From: an uncultured Lachnospira sp.
GTDB lineage: Bacteria; Bacillota; Clostridia; Lachnospirales; Lachnospiraceae
DNA length: 64,000 nt
Reading direction: 5' to 3'
NCBI GenBank assembly: GCA_910587485.1
Contig: CAJUKN010000011.1
Coordinates: 1-64,000, forward strand
Part shown: one piece after another, positions 40,135 through 49,902 of the stretch
Numbering within the stretch: position 1 is the first letter of the stretch
Layout: each line of letters begins with the position of its first letter
Program-made: the position numbers and the translations under genes
The notes under the pieces: generated by a model
Told to the model about the DNA's origin: nothing
Seen by the model: only the letters and a program-made list of their open reading frames with translations
The model's database searches: none

Positions 40135-41544
40135 ATGAATGATAACGACATAAAGCTACTGCAATTAATACAAGAAGTTAAAAAAGGCAATAAAGATGTC
40201 TATGATGAGATAAGCAATTTGATAATAGATGAGGTGTACAACCTTGTATCTTTTGTGTACAAAAAAGAAGAAACTAGAAAAAAGTTAGCAAGACATGTTG
40301 TTGTAAAAATTATACGTTCCATGGATGGATTTGACAGTGAAGCAATGGATGTTCATATGTGGATTGCAAGATTTACTACAATAGAAATATATAATGTATA
40401 TAGTAAACAAAATGGTAATATTTTTAGTAAGACCTACAATAACTTATCATATGAGTATAATTCTATAGAAGAAGATGCTTTATTTGAAAATTGTGCTGCA
40501 GAGTATAATCGTGCATTTATTGATATTGCGGAATTAAATAAAATTAATGGTAAGTTGTCTTCATTGACAAAAGCACAAAAGATTATCTATGAAATGTTTT
40601 GCTATGAGTGTTTTTCTATTGACGAGATAGAAGATGTCCTTGAAGTTGACAGTACATATATTATCGATGCCATTGCAGGAATGAAAGAACAATTATGTGT
40701 TTATCCGCAGGAATCATTAGATAGCGTGGACAGTATAGATAGTGTAAATGATGCAGATAATGATATTGCTATAAGCGAGGAAGAGGCTTATGAACTAAAT
40801 AATATATATAATAATCATTCAAAGAGTAGTCATTCAAAATATTACACGTTGTTTTCTAAAAAAATTTCAAAGAAATCCTTAATCAGTGCAGCAAGTTGTG
40901 CAGCAGTTATACTTTTAGCAGTTATAGTGGTGGTGGTGGTGTCAATAAGGGATAAAAATTCAGCTTCAAATGTTGCCAATTATGGAAAAATGTCCACAAA
41001 AAGTACAAGTACGACATCAAAAACGCAAAATACGACAGCTGTTATTTCTACAAAAAAAGATGATGAATCGACAACACAGACAGAGGAGGAGAAAGACACA
41101 GAAACACAAGCACCAACAACAAAAAGTAATTCTGGAAATAATCAAAGACCTACTACAGGTAATAATACATATGCAAAACCATCATCAAATGTTCCAAATA
41201 ATCCAACGCAGGCACCAACAAAGAAGCCAACAGTTAATGAACCAGACGATACACAAAAACCAGACGATGAACCAGACGACACACAAAAGCCAGATGATAA
41301 GCCAGATGACACACAAAAGCCAGACGACACACAAAAGCCAGATGATAAGCCAGATGACACACAAAAACCAGATGATGAGCCAGATGATACCACAAAACCA
41401 AGTGATGAACCAGATGATACTACAAAACCAAGTGATGAACCAGATGACACTACAAAGCCAGATGATAAGCCAGACGATACACAAAAACCAGATGATAAGT
41501 CCGACATAAACTCAAAGCAAGATGATTCAAAGCAAAATGAATAA
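40135..41544 (+). CDS. Sigma-factor-like protein with membrane anchor and acidic repeat tail
   Basis: This 469-residue protein combines an N-terminal region like an ECF sigma factor (a helical region 2-like block to about 105, then a region 4-like helix-turn-helix LTKAQKIIYEMFCYECFSIDEIEDVLEV at about 144-171) with one membrane segment (VILLAVIVVVVVS, about 256-270). A Thr/Ser-rich spacer and an outside region of about nine roughly 10-residue acidic repeats (PDDTQKPDDK type, about 368-455) follow. An in-cis anchor would tether the DNA-binding part to the membrane until released. Sequence conservation of region 2 looks weak, so this could be a non-sigma relative. It sits within the polysaccharide gene run. 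Confidence 0.7.
   Translation: MNDNDIKLLQLIQEVKKGNKDVYDEISNLIIDEVYNLVSFVYKKEETRKKLARHVVVKIIRSMDGFDSEAMDVHMWIARFTTIEIYNVYSKQNGNIFSKTYNNLSYEYNSIEEDALFENCAAEYNRAFIDIAELNKINGKLSSLTKAQKIIYEMFCYECFSIDEIEDVLEVDSTYIIDAIAGMKEQLCVYPQESLDSVDSIDSVNDADNDIAISEEEAYELNNIYNNHSKSSHSKYYTLFSKKISKKSLISAASCAAVILLAVIVVVVVSIRDKNSASNVANYGKMSTKSTSTTSKTQNTTAVISTKKDDESTTQTEEEKDTETQAPTTKSNSGNNQRPTTGNNTYAKPSSNVPNNPTQAPTKKPTVNEPDDTQKPDDEPDDTQKPDDKPDDTQKPDDTQKPDDKPDDTQKPDDEPDDTTKPSDEPDDTTKPSDEPDDTTKPDDKPDDTQKPDDKSDINSKQDDSKQNE
41238..41500 (+). repeat. Roughly 30-nt repeat encoding acidic PDDTQKPDDK units
   Basis: About nine copies of a unit ending in CCAGATGATAAG or GCCAGATGACACACAAAA lie in tandem in the 3' part of the sigma-like gene. 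The length is a multiple of three, so copy-number changes keep the frame. Confidence 0.8.
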
Positions 41545-41671
41545 TGATAATAAATAAGTCGGACAGAGTTAAAAGAAAATAATTTGTTCAATAAAATACA
41601 ATAAGAGAAATGGAAAAGAGCATTGATTGATTTTTAGCAAAGTAACAATATAGTGATGGAGTAGAATAGCC

Positions 41672-44020
41672 ATGAAATGTATTATACTTGCAGGTGGTAG
41701 TGGAGATACACTGTGGCCATTATCAAGGAAAAATTATCCAAAACAGTTTATGAACATAAAAGATGGACGCTCAATGTTGCAGGAAACAGTTGTGAGAAAT
41801 ATGCCATTTTGTGATGAATTTTTGATTGTTACGAATGAAAATTATAGAAATATTGTCAATGGACAAATGAAAGTATTTCAGAGTCTTAAATATAGGCTTT
41901 TTATGGAAGGTACATCGAAAGGGACAGCCGCTGCTATTATTTTAGCAACCTTATTTTGTAATCAATCAGAACTTGTGTTTGTAGTAACTTCAGACCATAT
42001 TATTGAAAGTAATGAATATAAAGAAACGATACTTCATGCTAAAGAACTTGCAAAACAAGGGAATTTTGTTGCAGTTGGCATAGAACCAAAAAATTTTGTG
42101 GATTATGATTTGATTGTGACTTCAGGTGATAAGGTATGTGGTTTTATTGAAAAAAAAGATAGTTGTCATGCTATATTAGATACAACAGAAAACAATTATT
42201 TATGGAACAGCGGCATGTACCTATATAGAGCAGGCGACTTTGTTAATTATGTGAAAGAATATCAAAACGATTTATATAGTACCTGTTGGCAAGCAAAGAG
42301 AAAAGTCTCTGCAATCCGAAGAGGCGTGACATTTAACGAGTATGTTATGAAAGATATTCCAACAGGAAGTATAGAAACAGTATTTTATAGGAATTTAGAA
42401 TATGTCAAGGCAGTCAAAGGTAAATTTATCTGGAAAGATATAGGAAATGTTGCTGATTTAAGTGAAACAAATGCTCTTTCACATACAGAAAATGTGATTT
42501 ATAATAATTGCAGCAATACAACCATTATCAATAGTGCAGAACGCCAGTTAGTTGTAACTAATGGATTAAAAGATATGGTTGTTGTCAATACAGAAGATGC
42601 GGTCTATGTTTCATCAAGAGAAAATGTTGATGCAATAAAAGACATCATTTGTGAAAATAAAGAAAAATATAATTCTTATTTTGATTATAATCGTTTGTCT
42701 TACCGTGAGTGGGGAATACATGAATTGCTTACACAAGAGAAAGGATATAAGGTAAAAAAAGTAACAGTCTTTCCGGGTATGAGTATGAATCTTCATCAGC
42801 ATGAGATGAGAAGCGAACATTGGTCTGTAGTGGAAGGAACAGCAACGATTACATTAGGTTTTGAGACAAAAGATTATCATAAATATGAATGTGTATTTGT
42901 ACCCATAGGAACTATGCACAAGGTTGCTAATAAGACTGATAAAAATGTAGTTATCATTGAGGTTGGAATTGGTGAAACGGTATTAGAAAGCGACCTTGTA
43001 AAGATATATAATGACAGAAGTTCAGAGTTTAATTATGTTGTTGATATTAATAGTCCAATTGTTAAATTAGACCCTGCATTTAAAGATTATTTGTGGGGTG
43101 GAACAAAACTAAGAACTGTTTTTGGAAAGAAATGCGACTATGATATTATTGCTGAAAGTTGGGAACTCTCAGCACACCCTGATGGGCAAAGCCGCATTGC
43201 TTCTGGCAGACACAGAGGTATGCTGTTTAATGATTATCTTTCAATTATTGGTAAAGATGCATTAGGTTGGAAATGTCAGGCACAAGAACGATTTCCAATA
43301 TTAATAAAATTTATTGATGCAAAACAGTCCTTATCAATACAAATTCATCCAGATGACGAATATGCACTTGAGAATGAAAATGAGTATGGAAAAAATGAGA
43401 TGTGGTATGTTGTTGACTGTGAGCCAGATGCATATTTATATTGTGGACTTTCAAAAGATACAGACAAAGAAGATATAGAACAAAGAATTGCTAATAATAC
43501 AATAACCGAAATATTAAATAAAATTAAGGTAAAAAAAGGCGATATTGTTATGGTAAAAGCTGGAACAATACACGCTATTGGAGCTGGTATCATTATATGT
43601 GAAATACAGCAAAATTCTAATAATACATATCGAATGTATGACTATGACAGACGAGATAAATATGGTCATACAAGAGAGTTAAATATTACAAAAGCATTAG
43701 ATGTTGTAGACACAAAAGCATATGTAAAAGATAGTACCTGTGAAATGATAATAGAAAATACACCTGATTATTTAAAGGAACTTTTAGTACAATGTAAATA
43801 TTTTGAATGTTTTAAATATGAAGTACGAAACGAAGTTAAAATTATGGTGGATGAATCTTCTTTTGTCTCTTTTGTATTTATTGAGGGCAGTGGTTCTATC
43901 AAATTAGACGGCAGTGACGAGATAATGGAATTTAGAGCAGGCGATAGTTTTTTTGTGAGTGCAGGAAAACGTGTTGTAGTAATTAAAGGGCAGACAATAT
44001 GTATTATGACGCATGTATAG
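41672..44020 (+). CDS. Fused mannose-1-phosphate guanylyltransferase / phosphomannose isomerase
   Basis: This 782-residue protein has three parts. An N-terminal nucleotidyltransferase (about 1-340) has IILAGGSGDTLWPLSRKNYPKQF; the usual arginine of GGSGxRLWPL is replaced by threonine. A middle cupin (about 345-455) has the type II isomerase-like VTVFPGMSMNLHQHEMRSEH. A C-terminal part (from about 465) resembles type I phosphomannose isomerase, with IQIHPDDEYA, GKNEMWYV and AGTIHAIGAG. It should convert fructose 6-phosphate to GDP-mannose for glycan synthesis, though the missing arginine questions the first step. It sits inside the polysaccharide run. Confidence 0.85.
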   Translation: MKCIILAGGSGDTLWPLSRKNYPKQFMNIKDGRSMLQETVVRNMPFCDEFLIVTNENYRNIVNGQMKVFQSLKYRLFMEGTSKGTAAAIILATLFCNQSELVFVVTSDHIIESNEYKETILHAKELAKQGNFVAVGIEPKNFVDYDLIVTSGDKVCGFIEKKDSCHAILDTTENNYLWNSGMYLYRAGDFVNYVKEYQNDLYSTCWQAKRKVSAIRRGVTFNEYVMKDIPTGSIETVFYRNLEYVKAVKGKFIWKDIGNVADLSETNALSHTENVIYNNCSNTTIINSAERQLVVTNGLKDMVVVNTEDAVYVSSRENVDAIKDIICENKEKYNSYFDYNRLSYREWGIHELLTQEKGYKVKKVTVFPGMSMNLHQHEMRSEHWSVVEGTATITLGFETKDYHKYECVFVPIGTMHKVANKTDKNVVIIEVGIGETVLESDLVKIYNDRSSEFNYVVDINSPIVKLDPAFKDYLWGGTKLRTVFGKKCDYDIIAESWELSAHPDGQSRIASGRHRGMLFNDYLSIIGKDALGWKCQAQERFPILIKFIDAKQSLSIQIHPDDEYALENENEYGKNEMWYVVDCEPDAYLYCGLSKDTDKEDIEQRIANNTITEILNKIKVKKGDIVMVKAGTIHAIGAGIIICEIQQNSNNTYRMYDYDRRDKYGHTRELNITKALDVVDTKAYVKDSTCEMIIENTPDYLKELLVQCKYFECFKYEVRNEVKIMVDESSFVSFVFIEGSGSIKLDGSDEIMEFRAGDSFFVSAGKRVVVIKGQTICIMTHV

Positions 44021-44038
44021 ACAGCATGGAGACTAAAA

Positions 44039-44614
44039 ATGGATAAAGACACAAATAGAGCATGGGCAATGCAGCATAAAGGTATCATTTATGCTGCATG
44101 TTTAATATTAGTTCTCTTTTATTTAATTAATATGTGGTGGCTTTTAACACCAAATGTTGAAATAGAATATAAAATGTATTATATTACACATGAATTATCT
44201 GATTGGCCGGGATATGGTAATTTATCCTATACTTTAGGAACGACAGAAATTTGTACAGGCAGATGGGATAAAGATGGTAAACTAGTTGATTATCCTGTTT
44301 GTATGAGAAAAGGAACTGGTTGGGAAAAAAATCAGAATGAGGGAAGTAAAAGTTGTGATAAAGAAAGTTTTATTTATTATATACCAAAAGAATCATCAGA
44401 TAGTGGAACTTTAACAATACAAGTAAAAGACATATGGTGTAATAATGAAGGCATCAATGTATATATAAATAATAAAAAAATAGGCACGTTTAATACTTCT
44501 GGGCTGCATAAATTTACAATAGAAGGTTATAAAAAAGAGGAGTTGTTATGTGTAAAATTTGATACGGGCAGTAATGAATTTCTTTTGTGGAGTATATGTC
44601 TGGATAATTTTTAA
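44039..44614 (+). CDS. Hypothetical membrane-anchored protein, 191 residues
   Basis: I do not recognise this family. It has one N-terminal membrane segment (IIYAACLILVLFYLINMWWLL, about 16-36) and an outside domain of about 150 residues with beta-rich sequence and several cysteines (ICTGRWD, YPVCMRKGTGW, SKSCDKES, DIWCNNE). Those cysteines could form disulfides. The gene lies between the ManC-ManA fusion and YfhO with short spacing (18 and 34 bp), so a role in the same envelope process is likely. The start has GGAG 9 bases upstream. Confidence 0.75.
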   Translation: MDKDTNRAWAMQHKGIIYAACLILVLFYLINMWWLLTPNVEIEYKMYYITHELSDWPGYGNLSYTLGTTEICTGRWDKDGKLVDYPVCMRKGTGWEKNQNEGSKSCDKESFIYYIPKESSDSGTLTIQVKDIWCNNEGINVYINNKKIGTFNTSGLHKFTIEGYKKEELLCVKFDTGSNEFLLWSICLDNF

Positions 44615-44648
44615 AGGGTTTCAATAACTATAAACAGAAAGGATTGGC

Positions 44649-47360
44649 ATGACAAAATATAGATTCAAAACGCATATAAAATCTTATATACAAACAGGAG
44701 CAGTGGCATTTTTTATATTGATGGCAATATTTATTATAAAAGGAATATGGCCGTTTGGCAGCAATAGAATTGATTATTTTGACAATATGCAGCAAGTCGC
44801 ACCACTTTACACCCATCTGTGGGATTGGATGCATGGACAAGCCTCTTTGTGGTTTGACTGGTATACAGGACTTGGAACAAATATTTCAATGAGTTTATCT
44901 GCATTTTCTATGTTAAGTCCTTTTAATCTATTGTTATATATTATTCCAAGAAATTTAATTCTTGAAAGTTTTTCTTTGTTTGTTGCTATAAAAATGGTAT
45001 TTATGGCAGTTACTATGAATATATACTTAGACAAAAAAATGCATAGTATTAATAATAATATAAAGATGGTATTTGCACTTTGTTATGCTTTTTGTGGATA
45101 TACGCTTTTGTATGGTTCATGTTTTATGCCTTGGATGGATATTGTTGCCTTATTTCCACTATTAATGACAGCTTATGATACAATGATAGAAAAAGGCAGC
45201 CCCCTTTTTTATATTTTAATGATTGCATTACTGTTTATAATTAATTATTACATAAGCGCTATGGCTGTTATTTATATTTTTCTTATAAGCGGCATTTATT
45301 TTTTATTTATGTGTGATAGAAGCAAATGGAAAGCACATATATGGAATGTTGGTATTGGAACAGTAACAGGAATTGGGTTATCCGCATGTATACTGGTTCC
45401 AGTAATATTTCAGCTTAGCAATTCGCAAAGAGGCAGTTCTGAAGGCGGTCTTTTTAATCAATATATTAATTGTATTTCTGGTTCTATTTTATCAGACAGG
45501 TCGCTTGCTGCATTTCAGCGTTATATGATGGTTTATGGCATGGCATTTGTGATAGCATTAATCGTTGTTGGTCTTAAAAAATATTGGAATGAAAAAAATG
45601 TCCGATTATATTATGGTATTTTAACATTGATTGTTATCATTCCTATGATTGTAGAAGGAACCAATCTGCTATGGCATTTTGGTTCTTACAATGGCTATAC
45701 GTTAAGAAATGGTTTTTTAATTGCATTTACCTTGTTATCGGTTGGTGCTTATTTTGCGGACAGGTTGTATTTAGAATGTACTGTGCCAAAAAATATTTTA
45801 AAACAAATTGGAATTGCAGTAATAGCAGCAGTGTCTTTTGTTGCAATTTACAATATAATGCCATACAAAAATGAAATAATTGCAATTATATTTTATATAG
45901 GAATCTTTATTATTCTTTTGACAATCTATATAAAAAAGCTTAGTAAACAATCCAAACATTTTAATTTTGGACAAATTATTATAATAATGGCATTAGAATT
46001 TTTTGTTGCTATATATACATTAATAGGTCTGCCTGAATTTTATCGCTGTGACCCTTATCAGGTTGGCGACTATGTTCAAGTGGCAAATACTGTAAAAGAA
46101 ACACTAGATATTGAACCTTCTGTCACCGATAGAATTGTTAATCCAGATATCAGTCTTAATGCAAATTATCCGCTTATATTAGAGCATAGTGCGTTGTCTA
46201 GTTTTACAGCGGCACTTCAAAAAGATACACAAAGCTATGCTAAAAGGCTTGGTTATTCTAAGTATTTTTTGTGGTTGTTGGATTCTGGCGGAACAGTCTT
46301 TACCAATGCACTGTTTCATGTCACGCAGGCAGTCAATATCAATGAATTAGATGAAAAAATGTATACACCTTTAAGAAAATATGATGCATATACATTGTAT
46401 CAAGCCAATTATCAGCTTCCATTTGCAATAAATGTAGACAGCAAAGCGATATATGATAAATACGATGGCGATTGGATTGATATACATAATAAGTTGTATT
46501 TTGCAGTGACAAATGACCATTCCAAGCTAGTTGATAATTTGCGGTATACCTACAAAGAATTGTCTACTGTTCGTGAATATCATGTTGCAGTAGAAGGAAA
46601 TAAAGCATTATATATTAACATAGTAGATATCAATAATATTGATGGTGATGCAAATAGTTCATGGCTAATCAGCTCTATGCACATTTATGTCAATGATGAG
46701 CCTGTATTGATACCAACTTTAGGAGATGTCAAAAATACAGCCTATTTTACAGATTACAATAATAATTTAGTGTATCTGGGTTGTTTTTCAGATACGAATG
46801 TGTCAATAAGAATTGAGTATGACGACGCTTGGTTTTTAAAGGTTAGTGACGTGAGCCTTGCTGGCTTGGATATGGATAAAATGCAGTCAATGACAGCTAT
46901 GCGTAAAAATGATTACTGTAAGACAAGCTCTACCAAAGATTCTTTAACTATTTATATGAATGGCAATTTACAAGCCAATAATATGGCGTTGATACCAATT
47001 GTTTACAGTGATAATTGGAATATTACAGTCAACGGGAAAAAGGTCGAGGCAAAGGCAGTATGTGGATTATTTACAGGTATAAATATTGAAAATGGTCAAA
47101 ATACAATTACGATGACATTTGAACCAAAGGGCAAAAGGCAAGGTATGTTAATAACCATGATAACCGCAGCACTTTTACTGTTTGGAATCGTGATAAATTC
47201 TTTTATAAAAGGAAAGGGACTGGCTATTTTACAATATATGGCATTATTTATATATTGGGGAATGTATAGTGTTGTGGTATTAGCCATGTTTGTTATTCCA
47301 TGTATAACAGCAATACCAGCATTGATATATAATTTATTAAAAATGTTAAATTTACTTTAA
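44649..47360 (+). CDS. YfhO-family membrane protein (GT-C type)
   Basis: This 903-residue protein belongs to the YfhO family of polytopic membrane proteins, thought to use lipid-linked sugars to glycosylate teichoic acids or other surface polymers. It has about ten N-terminal membrane helices, an early luminal motif RIDYFDNMQQVAPLYTHLWDWM, a long C-terminal extracellular domain, and two final helices. The length is normal. The start follows AAAGGATTGGC. The nearby GT2 enzymes would make its sugar-phosphate donors; the acceptor is not clear. Confidence 0.9.
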   Translation: MTKYRFKTHIKSYIQTGAVAFFILMAIFIIKGIWPFGSNRIDYFDNMQQVAPLYTHLWDWMHGQASLWFDWYTGLGTNISMSLSAFSMLSPFNLLLYIIPRNLILESFSLFVAIKMVFMAVTMNIYLDKKMHSINNNIKMVFALCYAFCGYTLLYGSCFMPWMDIVALFPLLMTAYDTMIEKGSPLFYILMIALLFIINYYISAMAVIYIFLISGIYFLFMCDRSKWKAHIWNVGIGTVTGIGLSACILVPVIFQLSNSQRGSSEGGLFNQYINCISGSILSDRSLAAFQRYMMVYGMAFVIALIVVGLKKYWNEKNVRLYYGILTLIVIIPMIVEGTNLLWHFGSYNGYTLRNGFLIAFTLLSVGAYFADRLYLECTVPKNILKQIGIAVIAAVSFVAIYNIMPYKNEIIAIIFYIGIFIILLTIYIKKLSKQSKHFNFGQIIIIMALEFFVAIYTLIGLPEFYRCDPYQVGDYVQVANTVKETLDIEPSVTDRIVNPDISLNANYPLILEHSALSSFTAALQKDTQSYAKRLGYSKYFLWLLDSGGTVFTNALFHVTQAVNINELDEKMYTPLRKYDAYTLYQANYQLPFAINVDSKAIYDKYDGDWIDIHNKLYFAVTNDHSKLVDNLRYTYKELSTVREYHVAVEGNKALYINIVDINNIDGDANSSWLISSMHIYVNDEPVLIPTLGDVKNTAYFTDYNNNLVYLGCFSDTNVSIRIEYDDAWFLKVSDVSLAGLDMDKMQSMTAMRKNDYCKTSSTKDSLTIYMNGNLQANNMALIPIVYSDNWNITVNGKKVEAKAVCGLFTGINIENGQNTITMTFEPKGKRQGMLITMITAALLLFGIVINSFIKGKGLAILQYMALFIYWGMYSVVVLAMFVIPCITAIPALIYNLLKMLNLL

Positions 47361-47363
47361 CCC

Positions 47364-47410
47364 CATCAAGCAAGTCCCACAACGGATTGTGAATATCTGC
47401 TTTGACAAAT
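47364..47410 (+). repeat. Hairpin element family A, copy 6
   Basis: Core 47383-47399: CGGAT-TGTGAAT-ATCTG, with one G-U pair, followed by CTTTGACAAATATA as in other copies and preceded by AGCAAGTCCCACAA. It begins directly after the YfhO stop codon. Confidence 0.7.
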
Positions 47411-47529
47411 ATAAGTAAGGAATAAAGTCTAATTTTATAGATTAAATAATGATTTTGTGAAATTTGAAGTATAGAGAAAATATTATATATATAATATAAA
47501 AAATGTAAATATGAAAGGCATAATATGCT

Positions 47530-48846
47530 ATGGAAAGGGTCGATATAAGAAAAAGTCCAAATTATAAAATATTTATGTGTCTAGTGGTAACATTTATTCT
47601 ATCAAGATTGCTGATGGCTATTATGGTTTTGGTTTATAATAATGTTATGGGAACAGAGCATTCATTTGCATATTTAATGAATCCATGGGATGCAAAAAGA
47701 TATCAATTTATTATAGAGAATGGATATACGTATCCATTAGATACAGACCCACAGGCAAATTGGGCATTTTTCCCCTTATATGTTATTATATGTCAATTGG
47801 TTAAATTATTGACCTTTTGGAAATTAGATACATTTTGGGTTGGTATGATTGTTTCCAATATTTGTATATTTGTAGGTGCATTTTTTGGTATAAAATATAT
47901 TTTTAATAGAAATAATAATGATTTATATAATCAATATCATACTGCACAAGTTCATAATATATCTGATAATAATTGGGTTTCTGAAAATGTTATAATATGG
48001 GGCAGTCTATTATTTGCAGCACCCTATATGTTTTATTGTTCTTCAACATATACAGAAGCAATGTTTATTATGTTTATTGTGTTATTTTTTTATTTTTGCC
48101 AGCAGAAAAAATATGTTCTTGCAGGGTGTATGTCAGCAGCTGCTAGTGCTACAAGAATTGTAGGCTGTATGTTGGTATTTGCCTTGATTGTAGAATTGTA
48201 TCTTGATTATGTGAAATCAAAAACAATAGCTGTAACAGAGTTTCCATTTGCATCAAAATCTATATTGAAATCGAGTTCTACATCTACATTAAAATACAAA
48301 ATCACAGCTTTATTAAAATATAAATTTTATAGAATAAAAAATTTTTTATATGAAATATTTACCACACCTAAATATTTAATAGCAATTTTACTATGTCCGC
48401 TTGGCACATTTTTGTATATGACTTTTTTAAGATTTTTTTGTGGTGATGCATTTGCCTTTAAGCATGTTCAAATTGCATGGAGAGAGGAGTCCTATGTGCC
48501 TGTTATTGGCGTTCTTTGGAAAGCATGTACAGGACAGATTGAGCCACGATATACATATATGGGGTGGTTTTGTATAGGAGCATTTCTTGTATATGGTTAT
48601 ATGATTAGCAGGAAATATTATTCAATGGCAGTATTTGGTATTGTATCTTTGCTTGTTCCACTTACATCGCATGTAATGAGTACATGTAGATTTACAGTTG
48701 GGTCATATGTTTTTTTAGTAGGTATATATGAATTGATAAATAAAATTAAAAATAAATTTTTAGTATGTTTAATTATAGTACTTTTGGTACTTATTGAACT
48801 ATATTTACTATTTCTTTGGTATAATTCGGACTGTTGGCTGATGTAA
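47530..48846 (+). CDS. PIG-V-like mannosyltransferase (GT-C membrane protein)
   Basis: This 438-residue protein has eight to ten membrane segments and the features of PIG-V-like transferases: NPWDAKRYQFIIENGY early, NWAFFPLYVIICQL, then repeated hydrophobic helices. In eukaryotes PIG-V adds mannose to GPI; bacterial members are thought to add a sugar from a polyprenyl-phosphate donor to a surface glycan. The ManC-ManA fusion and two GT2 enzymes nearby fit a mannose-type donor. The long frame begins at 47530 after AAAGG. A 279-bp gap follows. Confidence 0.85.
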   Translation: MERVDIRKSPNYKIFMCLVVTFILSRLLMAIMVLVYNNVMGTEHSFAYLMNPWDAKRYQFIIENGYTYPLDTDPQANWAFFPLYVIICQLVKLLTFWKLDTFWVGMIVSNICIFVGAFFGIKYIFNRNNNDLYNQYHTAQVHNISDNNWVSENVIIWGSLLFAAPYMFYCSSTYTEAMFIMFIVLFFYFCQQKKYVLAGCMSAAASATRIVGCMLVFALIVELYLDYVKSKTIAVTEFPFASKSILKSSSTSTLKYKITALLKYKFYRIKNFLYEIFTTPKYLIAILLCPLGTFLYMTFLRFFCGDAFAFKHVQIAWREESYVPVIGVLWKACTGQIEPRYTYMGWFCIGAFLVYGYMISRKYYSMAVFGIVSLLVPLTSHVMSTCRFTVGSYVFLVGIYELINKIKNKFLVCLIIVLLVLIELYLLFLWYNSDCWLM

Positions 48847-49125
48847 TTCGTATAATATTATGATAGTTAAGCCAATTATATAATAATTGTCAAAATGTAT
48901 AGGATGGCAGCTTATGAATGTTAGTAAATGATTACTATAATGGAATTAAAAATAAAGTTTACTAGCAATCATTAATATTATTTGATATAATGCACTTGGC
49001 AAATTTAGTTACAGCATTTTTAGTAAAATAGTAATTTGAAAAATTCGTTGGAACAAGAAGATGTAGTTCACATAATAATAGATAATGATTAAGACAGCGG
49101 ACTTAATAAAGATGGAGGGTTTATA

Positions 49126-49863
49126 ATGTTGACGGTCGTAGTGCCTACATTTAATGAGGGTAAAAATATCAAAAATTTAGTAAAACAAATTGATGCGGCA
49201 TTAAAAGGTATTGATTATGAAATTTTATTTGTAGATGACAGTAAGGACAATACACCTGATATTATAAGGAAAGTGGCCAAGGAGTATCCGACTGTAAGAA
49301 TGGAACACAGAGAACATGAAAGTGGATTAGCAACAGCTGTTTTAAAAGGGTTTAGAATGGCAAAGGGAGAGTATATAGCATGTATGGATGCCGATTTGCA
49401 GCATCCGCCAATTATACTTAAATATATGTACAAAGCAATGAAGGCTGGTGCTGATTTGTGTATACCAAGCCGATTTATTTCTGGCGGTGATGATGGTGGG
49501 CTTAATTGGTATAGAAAATTTGTATCAGGTACAGCCAGAAAAATTGGACAATTTATGCTGCCTTGCCTAAGAAAAATATCAGACCCTACAAGCGGATTAT
49601 TTATGTTTCGCAGAGAAGTTATCGAACAAGCCGATTTGCAGCCAATTGGCTGGAAGATTATGGTTGAGGTGCTTGCGATGGGGACATATTCTAAAATTAT
49701 TGAAATTCCGTATAAGTTTCAGCAAAGAACAGCAGGAGAGTCAAAATTATCGGGAAAGGTTACAATGGAGTACTTAAAACAACTTAAGAATCTGAGAGGA
49801 CGATATAATAAAAAGAATCAATATACCGTTGAAGTGTGGAGTGAAAAAAAGATGAAATTCTAG
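49126..49863 (+). CDS. Polyprenol-phosphate mannosyltransferase-like GT2
   Basis: This 245-residue soluble enzyme has the DPM1/GtrB-like GT2 sequence: VVVPTFNEGKNIKNLVKQI, FVDDSKDNTPD, GLATAVLKGFRMAKGEYIACMDADLQHPP with the DxD motif, and SDPTSGLFMFRREVIE. It lacks C-terminal membrane helices. It should make a polyprenol-phosphate sugar for the PIG-V- or YfhO-like protein upstream. The start follows GGAGGGTTTATA. The galE gene follows 39 bp later. Confidence 0.92.
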   Translation: MLTVVVPTFNEGKNIKNLVKQIDAALKGIDYEILFVDDSKDNTPDIIRKVAKEYPTVRMEHREHESGLATAVLKGFRMAKGEYIACMDADLQHPPIILKYMYKAMKAGADLCIPSRFISGGDDGGLNWYRKFVSGTARKIGQFMLPCLRKISDPTSGLFMFRREVIEQADLQPIGWKIMVEVLAMGTYSKIIEIPYKFQQRTAGESKLSGKVTMEYLKQLKNLRGRYNKKNQYTVEVWSEKKMKF

Positions 49864-49902
49864 GTTTATTCATTTAAAAGATTGAAAGGAATAAAAGTTA
49901 TT

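Noticed and set aside
40970..41591. ORFs in other frames of the acidic-repeat region, both strands
   Set aside because: These are frame shadows of a repetitive sequence with no ribosome site or recognisable domain.
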